Below, one piece after another: positions 50,631 to 59,615 of a DNA stretch of 64,000 bases. Position 1 is the first letter of the stretch. Each line of letters begins with the position of its first letter. This DNA is from Streptomyces sp. NRRL S-37 (lineage in GTDB: Bacteria; Actinomycetota; Actinomycetes; Streptomycetales; Streptomycetaceae). A model generated the notes under the pieces. That model was not told the origin of the DNA. It was given only the letters and a program-made list of their open reading frames with translations, and did not search any database. Made by a program: the position numbers and the translations under genes. The DNA lies in contig NZ_JOIZ01000006.1 in NCBI RefSeq assembly GCF_000721605.1, positions 1 through 64,000 of the forward strand, written 5' to 3'.

Positions 50631-52118
50631 ATGTCCCATCCGCTCCTCCCGCTCGCCGCCTCCGCACCGGCCGAGGCACCACCGCACACCGGAGGACTGC
50701 TCGTCCTCCTCGACGGCACGGCGGGTCTGCTGACCGTCGCCGCCATCGGCATCGCGCTGCTCCTCTTCCTGATCATCAAGGTCCGGCTCCAGCCGTTCGT
50801 CGCGCTGCTCGCCGTCTCCATAGCCGTCGGCCTGCTGGCGGGTCTGTCGGTCACCGAACTCTTCGGCACGGTCCAGCGGTCGGACGCGGTGTCCACCATC
50901 GAGTCCGGGATGGGCGGCATCCTCGGCCATGTCGCGATCATCATCGGCCTGGGCACCATGCTCGGCGCGATCCTCGAGGTCAGCGGCGGCGCCGAGGTGC
51001 TGGCGGGACGGCTGCTCGGCCTGTTCGGCGAGAAGCGGGCCCCGCTCGCGATGGGCCTCACCGGTCTGATCTTCGGCATCCCGGTCTTCTTCGACGTCGG
51101 CATCTTCGTCCTCGCGCCGATCGTGTACGCCGCCGCCAAGCGCTCCGGCAAGTCGATCCTGCTCTACTGCCTCCCCCTCCTCGCCGGCCTCTCCGTCACC
51201 CACGCCTTCCTGCCCCCGCACCCGGGCCCGGTGGCCGCCGCCGGACTGCTCCACGTCGACCTCGGCTGGGTCATCCTCATGGGCGTCGTCTGCGGTCTGC
51301 CGGCCGTCGCCGCCGCCTGGGTCTACTCCGCCTGGATCGGCAAGCGCGTCTTCGTCGCCGTACCGCAGGACATGGTCGAGGCCGCCCAGGAGGCCAAGGA
51401 CGCCGTCGCCGCCGAGCAGCGCGCCTCCGGTGTCACACCGCGGGAGGCGCCGGTGCCGCTCGGCACGGTCCTCGGCATCATCGGTACGCCGCTGGTCCTG
51501 ATCCTCGCGGCGACCTTCTCCTCGATCGCGCTGGACCCCTCCACCCTCCGCTCGGTCATCGAGTTCTTCGGCCACCCCTTCGTGGCCCTCACCCTCGCCC
51601 TGTTCCTCGCGTACTACCTGCTGGGCATCCGGCGCGGATGGTCCCGCAAGTCCCTGGAGACCGTCTCCACGTCCTCCCTCAAGCCGGTCGGCAACATCCT
51701 GCTGGTGGTCGGCGCGGGCGGGGTCTTCGGCGCCGTCCTCAAGGCCAGCGGGGTCGCCCAGGCGCTCTCGGACACCTTCAACGACGTCGGCCTCCCGGTG
51801 ATCGTCCTCTCCTACCTGATCTCCGTGGTGCTGCGGGTCGCGCAGGGTTCGGCGACGGTGGCGATCGTGACGACGGCGGGCATCGTGGCCCCGCTGCTGG
51901 CCGAGGGCGACCACTCACAGGCGTTCGTCGCGCTGGTCATCATGGCCATCTCGGCGGGCTCGATCTTCGCCTCGCACGTCAACGACGGCGGCTTCTGGAT
52001 GGTCGCCAAGTACTTCGGCATCAGCGAGCGGGACACGCTCAAGACGTGGACGGTGCTGGAGAGCGTGCTCTCCGTGGCCGGGTTCGTGGTCGCCGCCGCG
52101 CTCAGTCTCGTCGTGTGA
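50631..52118 (+). CDS. GntP-family permease (gluconate or D-serine type)
   Basis: A 495-residue membrane protein with about 12-14 hydrophobic segments and the GntP signatures LQPFVALLAVSIAVGLLAG, GLIFGIPVFFDVGIFVLAP and HAFLPPHPGPVAAAG, and VAQGSATVAIVTT in the second half. The family holds gluconate symporters and the D-serine permease DsdX. Beside a D-amino-acid deacylase and deaminase the DsdX-like role is the better guess; beside a KDG-like kinase a sugar-acid role is the alternative. The ATG at 50631 has AGAGGACC before it. Confidence 0.9.
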   Translation: MSHPLLPLAASAPAEAPPHTGGLLVLLDGTAGLLTVAAIGIALLLFLIIKVRLQPFVALLAVSIAVGLLAGLSVTELFGTVQRSDAVSTIESGMGGILGHVAIIIGLGTMLGAILEVSGGAEVLAGRLLGLFGEKRAPLAMGLTGLIFGIPVFFDVGIFVLAPIVYAAAKRSGKSILLYCLPLLAGLSVTHAFLPPHPGPVAAAGLLHVDLGWVILMGVVCGLPAVAAAWVYSAWIGKRVFVAVPQDMVEAAQEAKDAVAAEQRASGVTPREAPVPLGTVLGIIGTPLVLILAATFSSIALDPSTLRSVIEFFGHPFVALTLALFLAYYLLGIRRGWSRKSLETVSTSSLKPVGNILLVVGAGGVFGAVLKASGVAQALSDTFNDVGLPVIVLSYLISVVLRVAQGSATVAIVTTAGIVAPLLAEGDHSQAFVALVIMAISAGSIFASHVNDGGFWMVAKYFGISERDTLKTWTVLESVLSVAGFVVAAALSLVV

Positions 52119-52202
52119 GCCGTGGTGCCCATGTAGGCGTCTGATAACGAAGTTGGGGGCTGGCTGTGTCCGTCACAGGTTCGTCGACCATACTCCTGCG
52201 GT

Positions 52203-52802
52203 GTGGAGCAGCGCATAGGATCGAGCAGCCAGCCCCTGGAAGGCGCCGGATTCGACCCGGCATTCATCCCCGGGCTCACCTCGCCCGTGTCCGGCCGGGA
52301 GGAGGACGCGAAGGCGAAGCCGGAGGAGCCGGAGGACACGGCCCCGGAGGAGGACACGACTCCGGAACCGGCCCCCGAGGCGGAGGAGGACTCCGCCCCC
52401 GAGGAGCCGACGGCCCCCGACGGCCCCGTCTTCGAGGCGTCCGACCGCCGCGCCAAGGTGGTCGCCGACCACAGGGGCGTACGACTGCGCCTGGACGACC
52501 AGGAGTGCGAGTTCCGCTGGGACGAGATCGGCGCGGTGGAGACGGAGACCGCCCGTTTCGGCAAGCGTTACACGCTCACCGTCCACACCCCGGACCGCCG
52601 CTGGTACCCGATCGAGGTCGAGGCCCCGTCCCGCGGCAGCTTCGCGGAATGGGACACCGCCCTGGACGCGGTCCTGGACGCGTACTTCGAGGACGGCGAG
52701 GAGCGGTCCGAGAAGGACGACCGGCCGGACGAAGCGAAGGACGAAGCGAAGGCCGACGCGGAGGACAGCGGGGACGACGGCGACGGAACCGACGCCGACT
52801 AG
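52203..52802 (+). CDS. Acidic hypothetical protein with a conserved central domain
   Basis: A 199-residue protein. The first 80 residues and the last 35 are acidic low-complexity (Glu, Pro, Asp, Ala). A central block of about 80 residues (DRRAKVVADHRGVRLRLDDQ through SFAEWDTALDAVLDAYFED) looks like a compact beta/alpha fold. No membrane segment is seen. The start is the GTG at 52203; CATACT about 6 nt upstream and no ribosome site suggest a leaderless message. I do not recognise the family; homologues appear to be restricted to Streptomyces and allies. Confidence 0.65.
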   Translation: MEQRIGSSSQPLEGAGFDPAFIPGLTSPVSGREEDAKAKPEEPEDTAPEEDTTPEPAPEAEEDSAPEEPTAPDGPVFEASDRRAKVVADHRGVRLRLDDQECEFRWDEIGAVETETARFGKRYTLTVHTPDRRWYPIEVEAPSRGSFAEWDTALDAVLDAYFEDGEERSEKDDRPDEAKDEAKADAEDSGDDGDGTDAD

Positions 52803-52869
52803 GCACATCGGGTGAAGATCCGCGCACGCCCTCTTGTCCCCCCGGCCGCCATGGGCTTTCTTGACCCCC

Positions 52870-54192
52870 ATGGCGGACACCACGGGCAACACCAGAGACG
52901 TAGGCGTACCGGACGGGGCCGACTCGGCTCCCCGTAAGTCCAGTTGGCGTTACATCGGTCCCGGCATCGTCGTCGCCGCGACCGGTGTCGGCGCCGGCGA
53001 CCTCGTCGCCACCCTCATCGCGGGCAGCAACTTCGGCTACACCCTGCTGTGGGCGGCGATCCTCGGCTGCCTGGTGAAGATCTCCCTCGCGGAGGCGTGC
53101 GGACGCTGGCACCTGTCCACCGGCCGCACCCTCTTCGACGGCTGGGCGAGCCTCGGCCGCTGGACGACCTGGTTCTTCGCGGTCTACGCCGTGATCTGGG
53201 GCTTCGTCTACGGCGCGGCGGCGATGTCGTCCAGCGCCCTGCCGCTCCAGGCCCTCTTCCCGGACGTGATGGGCCTCGAATGGTGGGGCATCGCCTGCGG
53301 CCTGGTCGGCCTGGTCTTCGTCTGGTTCAACAAGTACGACGTGTTCGAGAAGGTCATGACGGTCCTGGTGGGCGTCATGTTCGTCGTCACCGTCTACCTG
53401 GCGATCCGCGTCACCCCCCACCTCGGCGACGCCTTCGCCGGCCTCCTCCCGGTCCTCCCGGACGAGAAGGACTCGGTCCTCAACACCCTCGGCCTGATCG
53501 GCGGCGTCGGCGGCACCATCACGCTGGCCGCGTACGGCTACTGGGTCAACGCCAAGGGCTGGACGAACACCGGCTGGATGAAGGTGATGCGCCTGGACAA
53601 CCGGGTCGCCTACGCCACCACCGGCGTCTTCGTCATCGCGATGCTCCTCGTCGGCGCCGAGCTGCTGCACTCGGCGAACATCGCGATCGCGAGCGGCGAC
53701 AAGGGCCTGATCCAGCTCGGCGACATCCTGGAGGAGGAGTACGGCACGGCCACCGGCAAGCTCTTCCTGATCGGCTTCTTCGCCACCTCCTTCACCTCCC
53801 TGATCGGTGTCTGGCACGGTGTGAGCCTGATGTTCGCCGACTTCCTTGCCCGGCAGCGCGGCGAGCGCGAGGCGCGGGGCGACGAGCTGGCCTCCGGACG
53901 CCGCGAACGCTCCTGGGCCTTCCGCGCCTACCTGCTCTGGCTCACCTTCCCGCCCGTCGTCCTGCTCTTCCAGGACGAGCCCTTCCGCCTGATCATCATC
54001 TACGGCGTCCTGGGCGCCGCCTTCATGCCCTTCCTCGCCCTCACCCTGCTCTGGCTCCTCAACTCCTCCCGCACGCCCCGCGAGTGGCGCAACGGCCCGC
54101 TGAGCAACGGCATGCTCGCGATCGCGGGCCTGCTGTTCCTGGTCCTGTGCGTGAAGCAGGTCTGGGACCAGCCGTGGTCGGAGTTCTTCTAG
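52870..54192 (+). CDS. Nramp-related transporter lacking the DPGN motif
   Basis: A 440-residue protein with 11 hydrophobic segments in the Nramp (LeuT) fold. The usual first-segment GPGxxxxxxxxDPGN reads GPGIVVAATGVGAGDLVATL, so the metal-binding Asp and Asn of DPGN are not in their normal place. The MPH of segment 6 is replaced by AAYGYWVNAKGW. Proteins of this branch are annotated as Nramp family, but with these changes manganese or iron transport cannot be assumed; the Nramp-related Mg transporters also lack the motif. The ATG at 52870 follows CTTGACCCCC, with no ribosome site. It overlaps the kinase gene 3 prime end by 4 nt, convergent. Confidence 0.82.
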   Translation: MADTTGNTRDVGVPDGADSAPRKSSWRYIGPGIVVAATGVGAGDLVATLIAGSNFGYTLLWAAILGCLVKISLAEACGRWHLSTGRTLFDGWASLGRWTTWFFAVYAVIWGFVYGAAAMSSSALPLQALFPDVMGLEWWGIACGLVGLVFVWFNKYDVFEKVMTVLVGVMFVVTVYLAIRVTPHLGDAFAGLLPVLPDEKDSVLNTLGLIGGVGGTITLAAYGYWVNAKGWTNTGWMKVMRLDNRVAYATTGVFVIAMLLVGAELLHSANIAIASGDKGLIQLGDILEEEYGTATGKLFLIGFFATSFTSLIGVWHGVSLMFADFLARQRGEREARGDELASGRRERSWAFRAYLLWLTFPPVVLLFQDEPFRLIIIYGVLGAAFMPFLALTLLWLLNSSRTPREWRNGPLSNGMLAIAGLLFLVLCVKQVWDQPWSEFF

Positions 54193-56429
54193 TCCGCGCG
54201 ACGGTAGACCGACGGAGGCTGGTCGTCACCGAGCACGGTCACGGCCAGCTGGTCGGCGCTCTTGAGCCGCAGCGTCTCCGTGTTGCCGTCCTCGCACTGG
54301 TCCTCCGGTTCCGCGACCGTGACGACCGGCGGGCCGAGCCGCACCCCCGTGCCGGTGGCGTCCACCACGACGCTCTCCCACTCGCAGTGGTACGCCGCCC
54401 CGTCACCGGTCCATTTGGCCACCACCTCGCCGTAGGCCCCTTGCTCCAGCACGAGAGACATGCTCTCGCCGGAGTCGGGGCCCTCGCGCTTCCAGGTGCC
54501 GAGGAAGGGTTCCGGGATGGGGGTGTCGGACGGTTCGGTCCTGGTGAGGATCGCGGTCTCGCCGCCGTCGCCGCTGGTCCAGGTGATCGAGCCGTCGTCG
54601 CCCAGGCGCAGGGTCTGCTCGCCGCCGTCGGTGCAGCCGGACTCGGGGATGCTGGTGACCGCGCGGGACTCCAGCACCATCAGGCTGCCGAACGAGACGA
54701 GTTTCCCGGCGCCGGTGCACAGCACGTCCTCGAAGGAGTTGAACGTCGTCGCGACGTCCTCGCCCTCTATGCCCTGGGTGATCGTGATGCGCCGGAGCGA
54801 TCGCACGTTCCCGTCGGAGTCCTTGCCCTGGCCCTGCCAGGTGCCCAGGTACTCGTCGGCGATCGCGCCCTCGATGGAGGCCGAGGGGGCCGGGCCCGAG
54901 GAGGTGTCCTCCTCGTCCTGGGTGGGGTCGTCCGCGGGTTCTCCGGTGTCGTCGTCGGCGGGCTGCCCGGAGCCGTCCGTCCTCCCGGCGCTGGTGTTCC
55001 TGCCGTCGTCCTTGTCGTCGCCCAGGTTCATGGCGGCGTACGTGATGCCGCCGGCGAGCAGGGCGACGGCCAGGGCGACGGAGCCGACGACCAGCCGGGT
55101 CCGCCTGCGGGCCGCCGGGGCGGGCGCGGGGGCCGGCGCCGGAACGGGGTCCCCGAACACACCGAGCGGCGGCGCGACCGGTGTCGGTGCGGGCGCCGGG
55201 GCCGGGGTGGGGGCGGGCGCCGGGTCCGCGGCGGGCGGTGCCGGGCTCATGGCGGCCGGCCTCGGGTCCACGGCGGGCGGGTCCGCAGCGGGCGGCGGGA
55301 CCGGGTCCGGCATGGGCTGCGGAGTGGCCGGCGCGCCCGTCGGCGGCGGGGCCGCGGGCGGCGTCGAGGGCGGAGCGGAGGGCGGCGTCGCGGGCGGAGC
55401 CGCCGACGGGACCGGCGGCGCCCCGGGCGGTGGCGGGGTGGCCGCGGGCGGCCCGGTGACGGGCATCGGCGGCACGGTCGGCGGTGCGGCCGGAGGCGCG
55501 GGGACGGCCCGGGTGCCCGGTGCCTCCGAGTCCAGCAACCGGGCCGCCCTGCGGCCCAGTTCCGCGATCAGGCCGGCCGGCAGCCACGGCTCGGTGTCCG
55601 CGCTCGCCGCGTCGGCGGCCGTGCGCTCCACCAGATCGGCGGGCGTCGGCCGGGCGGCGGGGTCCTTGGCCAGGCAGTCGCGTACGAGTTCCGACAGGCC
55701 CTCGGGCAGCCCGGTCAGGTCCGGCGGCTCCTGCGCGATCCGGTACATCACCGCGTGCATCCCGCTGTCCGACGAGCTGAACGGCTGGCGCCGGGTCGCC
55801 GCGAAGGCCAGCACCGAGCCGAGCGAGAAGACGTCGCTGGCCGTGGTGAGCGGCTCGCCGCGGACCTGCTCGGGGGACATGTAGCCGGGCGAGCCGATCA
55901 CCGCGCCGGTACGGGTCAGCTTGCCGTCGGCGGTCACCGCGTCCAGCGCGCGGGCGATGCCGAAGTCGATGACGCGCGGCCCGTCGATCGTCACCAGGAT
56001 GTTCGCCGGCTTGAGGTCGCGGTGGACGAGTCCCGCCTCGTGGACGGCGGTGAGCGCCCGGGCGAGCCGGTTGGCGAGGATGCGCACCGACCGCTCGGGC
56101 AGCGGCTCCGGCCGTTCGGCGATCACCTCGTGCAGCGAAGGGCCGGGGACGTATCCGGTGGCGACCCACGGCGACTCGGCGTCGGTGTCCGCGTCCAGCA
56201 CGGGCGCGGTCCACTCGCCGCCCACGCGCCGCGCGGACGCGATCTCCTGGGCGAAGCGCCTGCGGAACTCGGGCTCCGACGCGAGTTCGGAGCGGACGAG
56301 TTTCACGGCGAGGGTGCGGCCACCGGCCGAACGGGCCAGATAGACCTCGCCCATGCCGCCCGCGCCGAGGCGGGCGAGGAGCCGGTAGGGGCCGATACGT
56401 GACGGGTCGTCGGGTCTCAGCTCATCCAC
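54189..56429 (-). CDS. Membrane Ser/Thr protein kinase with duplicated sensor domain
   Basis: A 746-residue Hanks-type kinase. The catalytic domain (about 12-275) has GAGGMGEV (22-29), Lys43, HRDLKPAN with Asp138, DFG at Asp155 and SPGYMSPEQ. A Pro/Ala-rich linker (about 300-435) leads to one membrane segment (about 442-466). The outside part carries two related domains of about 110 residues that begin YLGTWQGQG and FLGTWKREG. There are no PASTA repeats, so the ligand is probably not a muropeptide. The GTG at 56429 is preferred since the kinase fold begins 12 residues later. It overlaps the Nramp-related gene by 4 nt at the 3 prime end. Confidence 0.93.
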   Translation of the reverse strand: MDELRPDDPSRIGPYRLLARLGAGGMGEVYLARSAGGRTLAVKLVRSELASEPEFRRRFAQEIASARRVGGEWTAPVLDADTDAESPWVATGYVPGPSLHEVIAERPEPLPERSVRILANRLARALTAVHEAGLVHRDLKPANILVTIDGPRVIDFGIARALDAVTADGKLTRTGAVIGSPGYMSPEQVRGEPLTTASDVFSLGSVLAFAATRRQPFSSSDSGMHAVMYRIAQEPPDLTGLPEGLSELVRDCLAKDPAARPTPADLVERTAADAASADTEPWLPAGLIAELGRRAARLLDSEAPGTRAVPAPPAAPPTVPPMPVTGPPAATPPPPGAPPVPSAAPPATPPSAPPSTPPAAPPPTGAPATPQPMPDPVPPPAADPPAVDPRPAAMSPAPPAADPAPAPTPAPAPAPTPVAPPLGVFGDPVPAPAPAPAPAARRRTRLVVGSVALAVALLAGGITYAAMNLGDDKDDGRNTSAGRTDGSGQPADDDTGEPADDPTQDEEDTSSGPAPSASIEGAIADEYLGTWQGQGKDSDGNVRSLRRITITQGIEGEDVATTFNSFEDVLCTGAGKLVSFGSLMVLESRAVTSIPESGCTDGGEQTLRLGDDGSITWTSGDGGETAILTRTEPSDTPIPEPFLGTWKREGPDSGESMSLVLEQGAYGEVVAKWTGDGAAYHCEWESVVVDATGTGVRLGPPVVTVAEPEDQCEDGNTETLRLKSADQLAVTVLGDDQPPSVYRRAD

Positions 56430-56543
56430 GGGCCGATCCTCGCACAGCGGCCGCGCCGGGAGGCGTACGGAGACGTATCGGTTACTTCCGTATCCCGCTC
56501 GTGACCTGCGGTCTCCGGCCGGGCCGCCGGGCATCGCGCGCAT

Positions 56544-56577
56544 CGCCCCCGCCCCACGCGGCCGTGGGGCGGGGGCG
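56544..56577. terminator. Terminator of the chitinase gene
   Basis: A perfect 14-bp stem (CGCCCCCGCCCCAC with GTGGGGCGGGGGCG) around GCGGCC, 17 nt beyond the stop at 56595. Confidence 0.82.
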
Positions 56578-56594
56578 AGGGCGGTCCGGACCGG

Positions 56595-58298
56595 TTACGG
56601 CAGGGCGTGGACGTGCGGGCCCACCGCGCTGGACCAGGCGTTACCGGCCGTGGCGTCCCAGTTCGTGGACCAGGTCATCGCGCCCCGCAGGGACGGGTAG
56701 GTCCGCGACGGCTTGAAGGTGCCGCAGCCGGTGCCCCTGGTGAGGCAGTCCAGGGCGTTGTTCACGACCGACGGGGAGACGTAGCCGCTGCCCGCGCCCC
56801 TGGTCGAGGCGGGCAGGCCCAGGCCGACCTGGGACGGGTCGAGGCCGCCCTCGAGCTGGATGCAGGCGAGCGCGGTCAGGAAGTCCACCGAGCCCTGGCT
56901 GTAGACCTTGCCGTCACAGCCCAGCATGGAACCGCTGTTGTAGTACTGCATGTTGACGACCGTGAGGATGTCCTTCACGTTCAGCGCGGTACGGAAGTAC
57001 GAGCCGGACGTGGACTGCATGTCGATGGTCTGCGGTGCCATCGTCAGGATCATCGACGGGCCGGCCTTCGCCGACAGCGACCGCAGCGCCTGCGTCATGT
57101 AGGTCGGGTTGAGACCGTTCTCCAGGTCGATGTCGACGCCGTCGAAGCCGTACTCCCGCATCACGGAGTAGACCGAGTTCGCGAAGTTCGCCGCGGAGGC
57201 GGAGTCGTTCACCGAGACGGTGCCCTTCTCGCCGCCGACCGAGATGATGACCTTCTTCCCGGCCGCCTGCTTGGCCCGGATGTCCGCCTTGAACTGGTCG
57301 ACGGTGTAGCCGTTCAGGCCCGCCGAGTCCAGGTTGAAGGTGACGGCGCCCGGTGTGCCGGTGGCGTCGGCGAAGGCGACCGCGATGATGTCGTACGCGG
57401 ACGGGACGTCGGAGATCCGCTGCACGGCGGCGCCGTTGTCGAAGTTCTGCCAGTAGCCCGTCACCGCGTGCTCGGGCAGGTCCCCGCCGGTGTCCCCGCC
57501 GCTCTCCCTGGTGCGCGCCGACACCGCCGTCGACTTCGGCGACTCGCCCGCCGCGTTGGTGGCGGTGATCTGGAAGGAGTACGAGGTGGCGGCCGCGAGC
57601 CCGGTCACGGTCGCCGAGGTGCCCGACACGGCCGTCACCTTCGTGCCGTTGCGGTAGACGCTGTAGCCGGTCGCCCCCGACACCGCGTTCCAGGCCAGCG
57701 ACACCGACGAGGCGGTCGTACCGGAGACGGTCAGTCCGCCCGGGGTGCCCGGGACCGTCGGCTCCGGGTCTCCGCCGCCGCCCCCGTCGGGGCCGAACAC
57801 CGAGAGGTCGTCGGCGTAGTAGGGGGCCTGGCCGTACCAGCCGTGGGTGTAGACCGTCACCGAGGTGGTGGAGGAACCGGTGGAGAAGCTGGTCGAGAGC
57901 TGCTTCCAGCTACCGGAGTCCGGGGTCCAGGTGGACACGTCCGTCGTGCCGGTGCCGGTGACGCCCAGGTAGGTGTATCCGCCCTGCACCCAGCCGCTCA
58001 GCCGGTAGGTGGAGTTGGGCTTCACCGCGACCGTCTGGGAGCAGCGGGCGTTGTCCTGCCCGGCGGGCGTGGCCTTGAGCGCGGCCGTGCCGCCGTGCAC
58101 CGGGGAGGAGACGGTCGTGCCGCTGTTCGCCGAACAGGTCCAGTTGCCCAGGCCCGCCTCGAAGCCGGCGTTCCTGGCGTTGTTGACGTCCGCCGCGGAC
58201 GCCTGGCCCGCTCCGGCGAAGGTGAGGGCGAGGGCGGAGACGACGGCTGATGCCCAGACGCGTCTGCTGCGGCCGGGCGTTCCTGGTGCGCGGTTCAC
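56595..58298 (-). CDS. chiA: Secreted family 18 chitinase
   Basis: A 567-residue exochitinase-type enzyme. The signal peptide (about 1-36) ends ASAAD. A carbohydrate-binding module (about 37-170) and one fibronectin III domain (about 180-270) precede the GH18 barrel (about 285-567). The catalytic motif DGVDIDLE is at 386-393 with acid Glu393. Sequence layout and the promoter fit the Streptomyces ChiA type (SCO5003 in S. coelicolor from memory). The GTG at 58298 has GGAGG 5 nt upstream; the extra codons before it have no signal-peptide form. Two DasR-type sites in the promoter predict repression that N-acetylglucosamine metabolites relieve. Confidence 0.92.
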   Translation of the reverse strand: MNRAPGTPGRSRRVWASAVVSALALTFAGAGQASAADVNNARNAGFEAGLGNWTCSANSGTTVSSPVHGGTAALKATPAGQDNARCSQTVAVKPNSTYRLSGWVQGGYTYLGVTGTGTTDVSTWTPDSGSWKQLSTSFSTGSSTTSVTVYTHGWYGQAPYYADDLSVFGPDGGGGGDPEPTVPGTPGGLTVSGTTASSVSLAWNAVSGATGYSVYRNGTKVTAVSGTSATVTGLAAATSYSFQITATNAAGESPKSTAVSARTRESGGDTGGDLPEHAVTGYWQNFDNGAAVQRISDVPSAYDIIAVAFADATGTPGAVTFNLDSAGLNGYTVDQFKADIRAKQAAGKKVIISVGGEKGTVSVNDSASAANFANSVYSVMREYGFDGVDIDLENGLNPTYMTQALRSLSAKAGPSMILTMAPQTIDMQSTSGSYFRTALNVKDILTVVNMQYYNSGSMLGCDGKVYSQGSVDFLTALACIQLEGGLDPSQVGLGLPASTRGAGSGYVSPSVVNNALDCLTRGTGCGTFKPSRTYPSLRGAMTWSTNWDATAGNAWSSAVGPHVHALP

Positions 58299-58375
58299 TG
58301 GGGCCTCCGGTGGGGGAGAAGGGTGGGGGAGAGGGGAGGAGGGACTCGACGGTGGCCACCGTGTGCAGCACAAGG

Positions 58376-58413
58376 TGGTCCAGACCAATCCGGTTGTCAA
58401 TAGGTCCAGACCA
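58376..58413. promoter_or_regulatory. Two DasR-type sites with a TTGACA box between them
   Basis: TGGTCCAGACCA (58376-58387) and AGGTCCAGACCA (58402-58413), start points 26 bp apart, match the dre form of direct repeats in Streptomyces chitinase promoters. On the minus strand TTGACA lies between them as -35. Confidence 0.88.
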
Positions 58414-58690
58414 AAAACGACCAGTGAACCGGCCCCGCGGCATCATCCGGCGTCAAGGCGATGCACAGGACCTCCACCCGTAAGGCCCGATCGAGACCGG
58501 CGAGATGATCGACCTGCCCCGTTTTGGCGCACCTTGTGCGCCGACGGTTGCCGTTCGGCTGCTCAATCGCTGTTCTCCGGCCACCGGCCCGCGGATACAG
58601 TGCTGAGGTAGTCACGCAGTGAAGTCGTCAGGGTGTACCGGAGTAACGGCCGGTGGGCCGAGGGGCCTGGGGGAGAACGGGGAGCCGCGC

Positions 58691-59545
58691 GTGCCAACTG
58701 CCATCGCCGTGACCGGCGCCGACATGGCGCTGCCGGCCCAGGACGAACGAACCCTGCCCGCCGTGGTGCTGCGGGACGTCGACACCCGCCCGCTCGAACA
58801 GGTCCTGACCGAACTGCAATTGATCATCGAGCACCACGGTCACGTCATCGTCGTCTGCTCCCGGGCCACCCCCGTCACCGTCCAGCGCCGCCTGCACACC
58901 CTGCGCTCCCTGCTGGAGAGCGACCGGATAGCCCTCTTCCGCCCCGATCTGCCACCGCTCGGACTGGCCGTCCTGGCCCGCCAGTTACGGCAGCTCGCCT
59001 CCTGCGACCTCAGCCCCGGCGTCCTCGCCTCCGCCGGCCGGCTGCTGATCCACTACCTCCACTCCGGGGCCCTGCTCGGCTCCGTCGCCCGCCTCGACCG
59101 CGTCCCCGTCGACCTGAGGCAGCACGCGAAGTCCTGGATGCCCGGCAGCCAGTTCGCCGTACTCGCCCACCCGCAGCCGCAACTCGTCCGCCTCGGCCCC
59201 GAAGCCTCCCTCGCCGGACCCGAGTTCGGCACCTGGATGCTCGTCGCCAAGGGCCACCTCCAGTCCGACTGGGTCACCACCACCCTGGCCCCCTCCTGGA
59301 AGGTCCAGGGCCTGCGCGAGACACCGCTCCCCGCCGAGTCCCCCGACTGGTGGGGAACCGGCAAGGTCATCGAGTTCTGCACCTACCTGCCCGACCTGTC
59401 CGTCCTGTACCAGCTCGTCACCTCCGTACGGCGCGGCGTCTGCCACTGGTGCGGCATCGACGTCATCGGCGACCGGTGCGTGTTCTGCTCCGCCGTACCA
59501 CCCGCCCCCGAGGGCACGCCGGCCCTCACCCGGGGCCGTACCTGA
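58691..59545 (+). CDS. Zinc-ribbon protein upstream of the tad operon, with a TTA codon
   Basis: A 284-residue protein without signal peptide. Most of it is an alpha/beta region of unknown family. The C-terminus has a zinc ribbon (Cys251, Cys254, Cys263 and Cys266: CHWC and CVFC). The GTG at 58691 follows GGGGAGC. Codon 99 is TTA (58985-58987), the leucine codon that in Streptomyces needs the bldA tRNA, so translation should be limited to late growth. It lies 70 nt before cpaB in the same direction, with no terminator between, so it probably belongs to the tad operon. Function unknown. Confidence 0.75.
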   Translation: MPTAIAVTGADMALPAQDERTLPAVVLRDVDTRPLEQVLTELQLIIEHHGHVIVVCSRATPVTVQRRLHTLRSLLESDRIALFRPDLPPLGLAVLARQLRQLASCDLSPGVLASAGRLLIHYLHSGALLGSVARLDRVPVDLRQHAKSWMPGSQFAVLAHPQPQLVRLGPEASLAGPEFGTWMLVAKGHLQSDWVTTTLAPSWKVQGLRETPLPAESPDWWGTGKVIEFCTYLPDLSVLYQLVTSVRRGVCHWCGIDVIGDRCVFCSAVPPAPEGTPALTRGRT

Positions 59546-59615
59546 CCCCGCCCGACCACCGCAGACCCCCGCCCGAGTCCGCTCGACCGATATCCCCGAT
59601 GAGGTTGCACGGTTC

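Noticed and set aside
52944-56402. A 1152-codon plus-strand frame across the Nramp-related and kinase genes
   Set aside because: It crosses two recognised genes in other frames and has no domain of its own.
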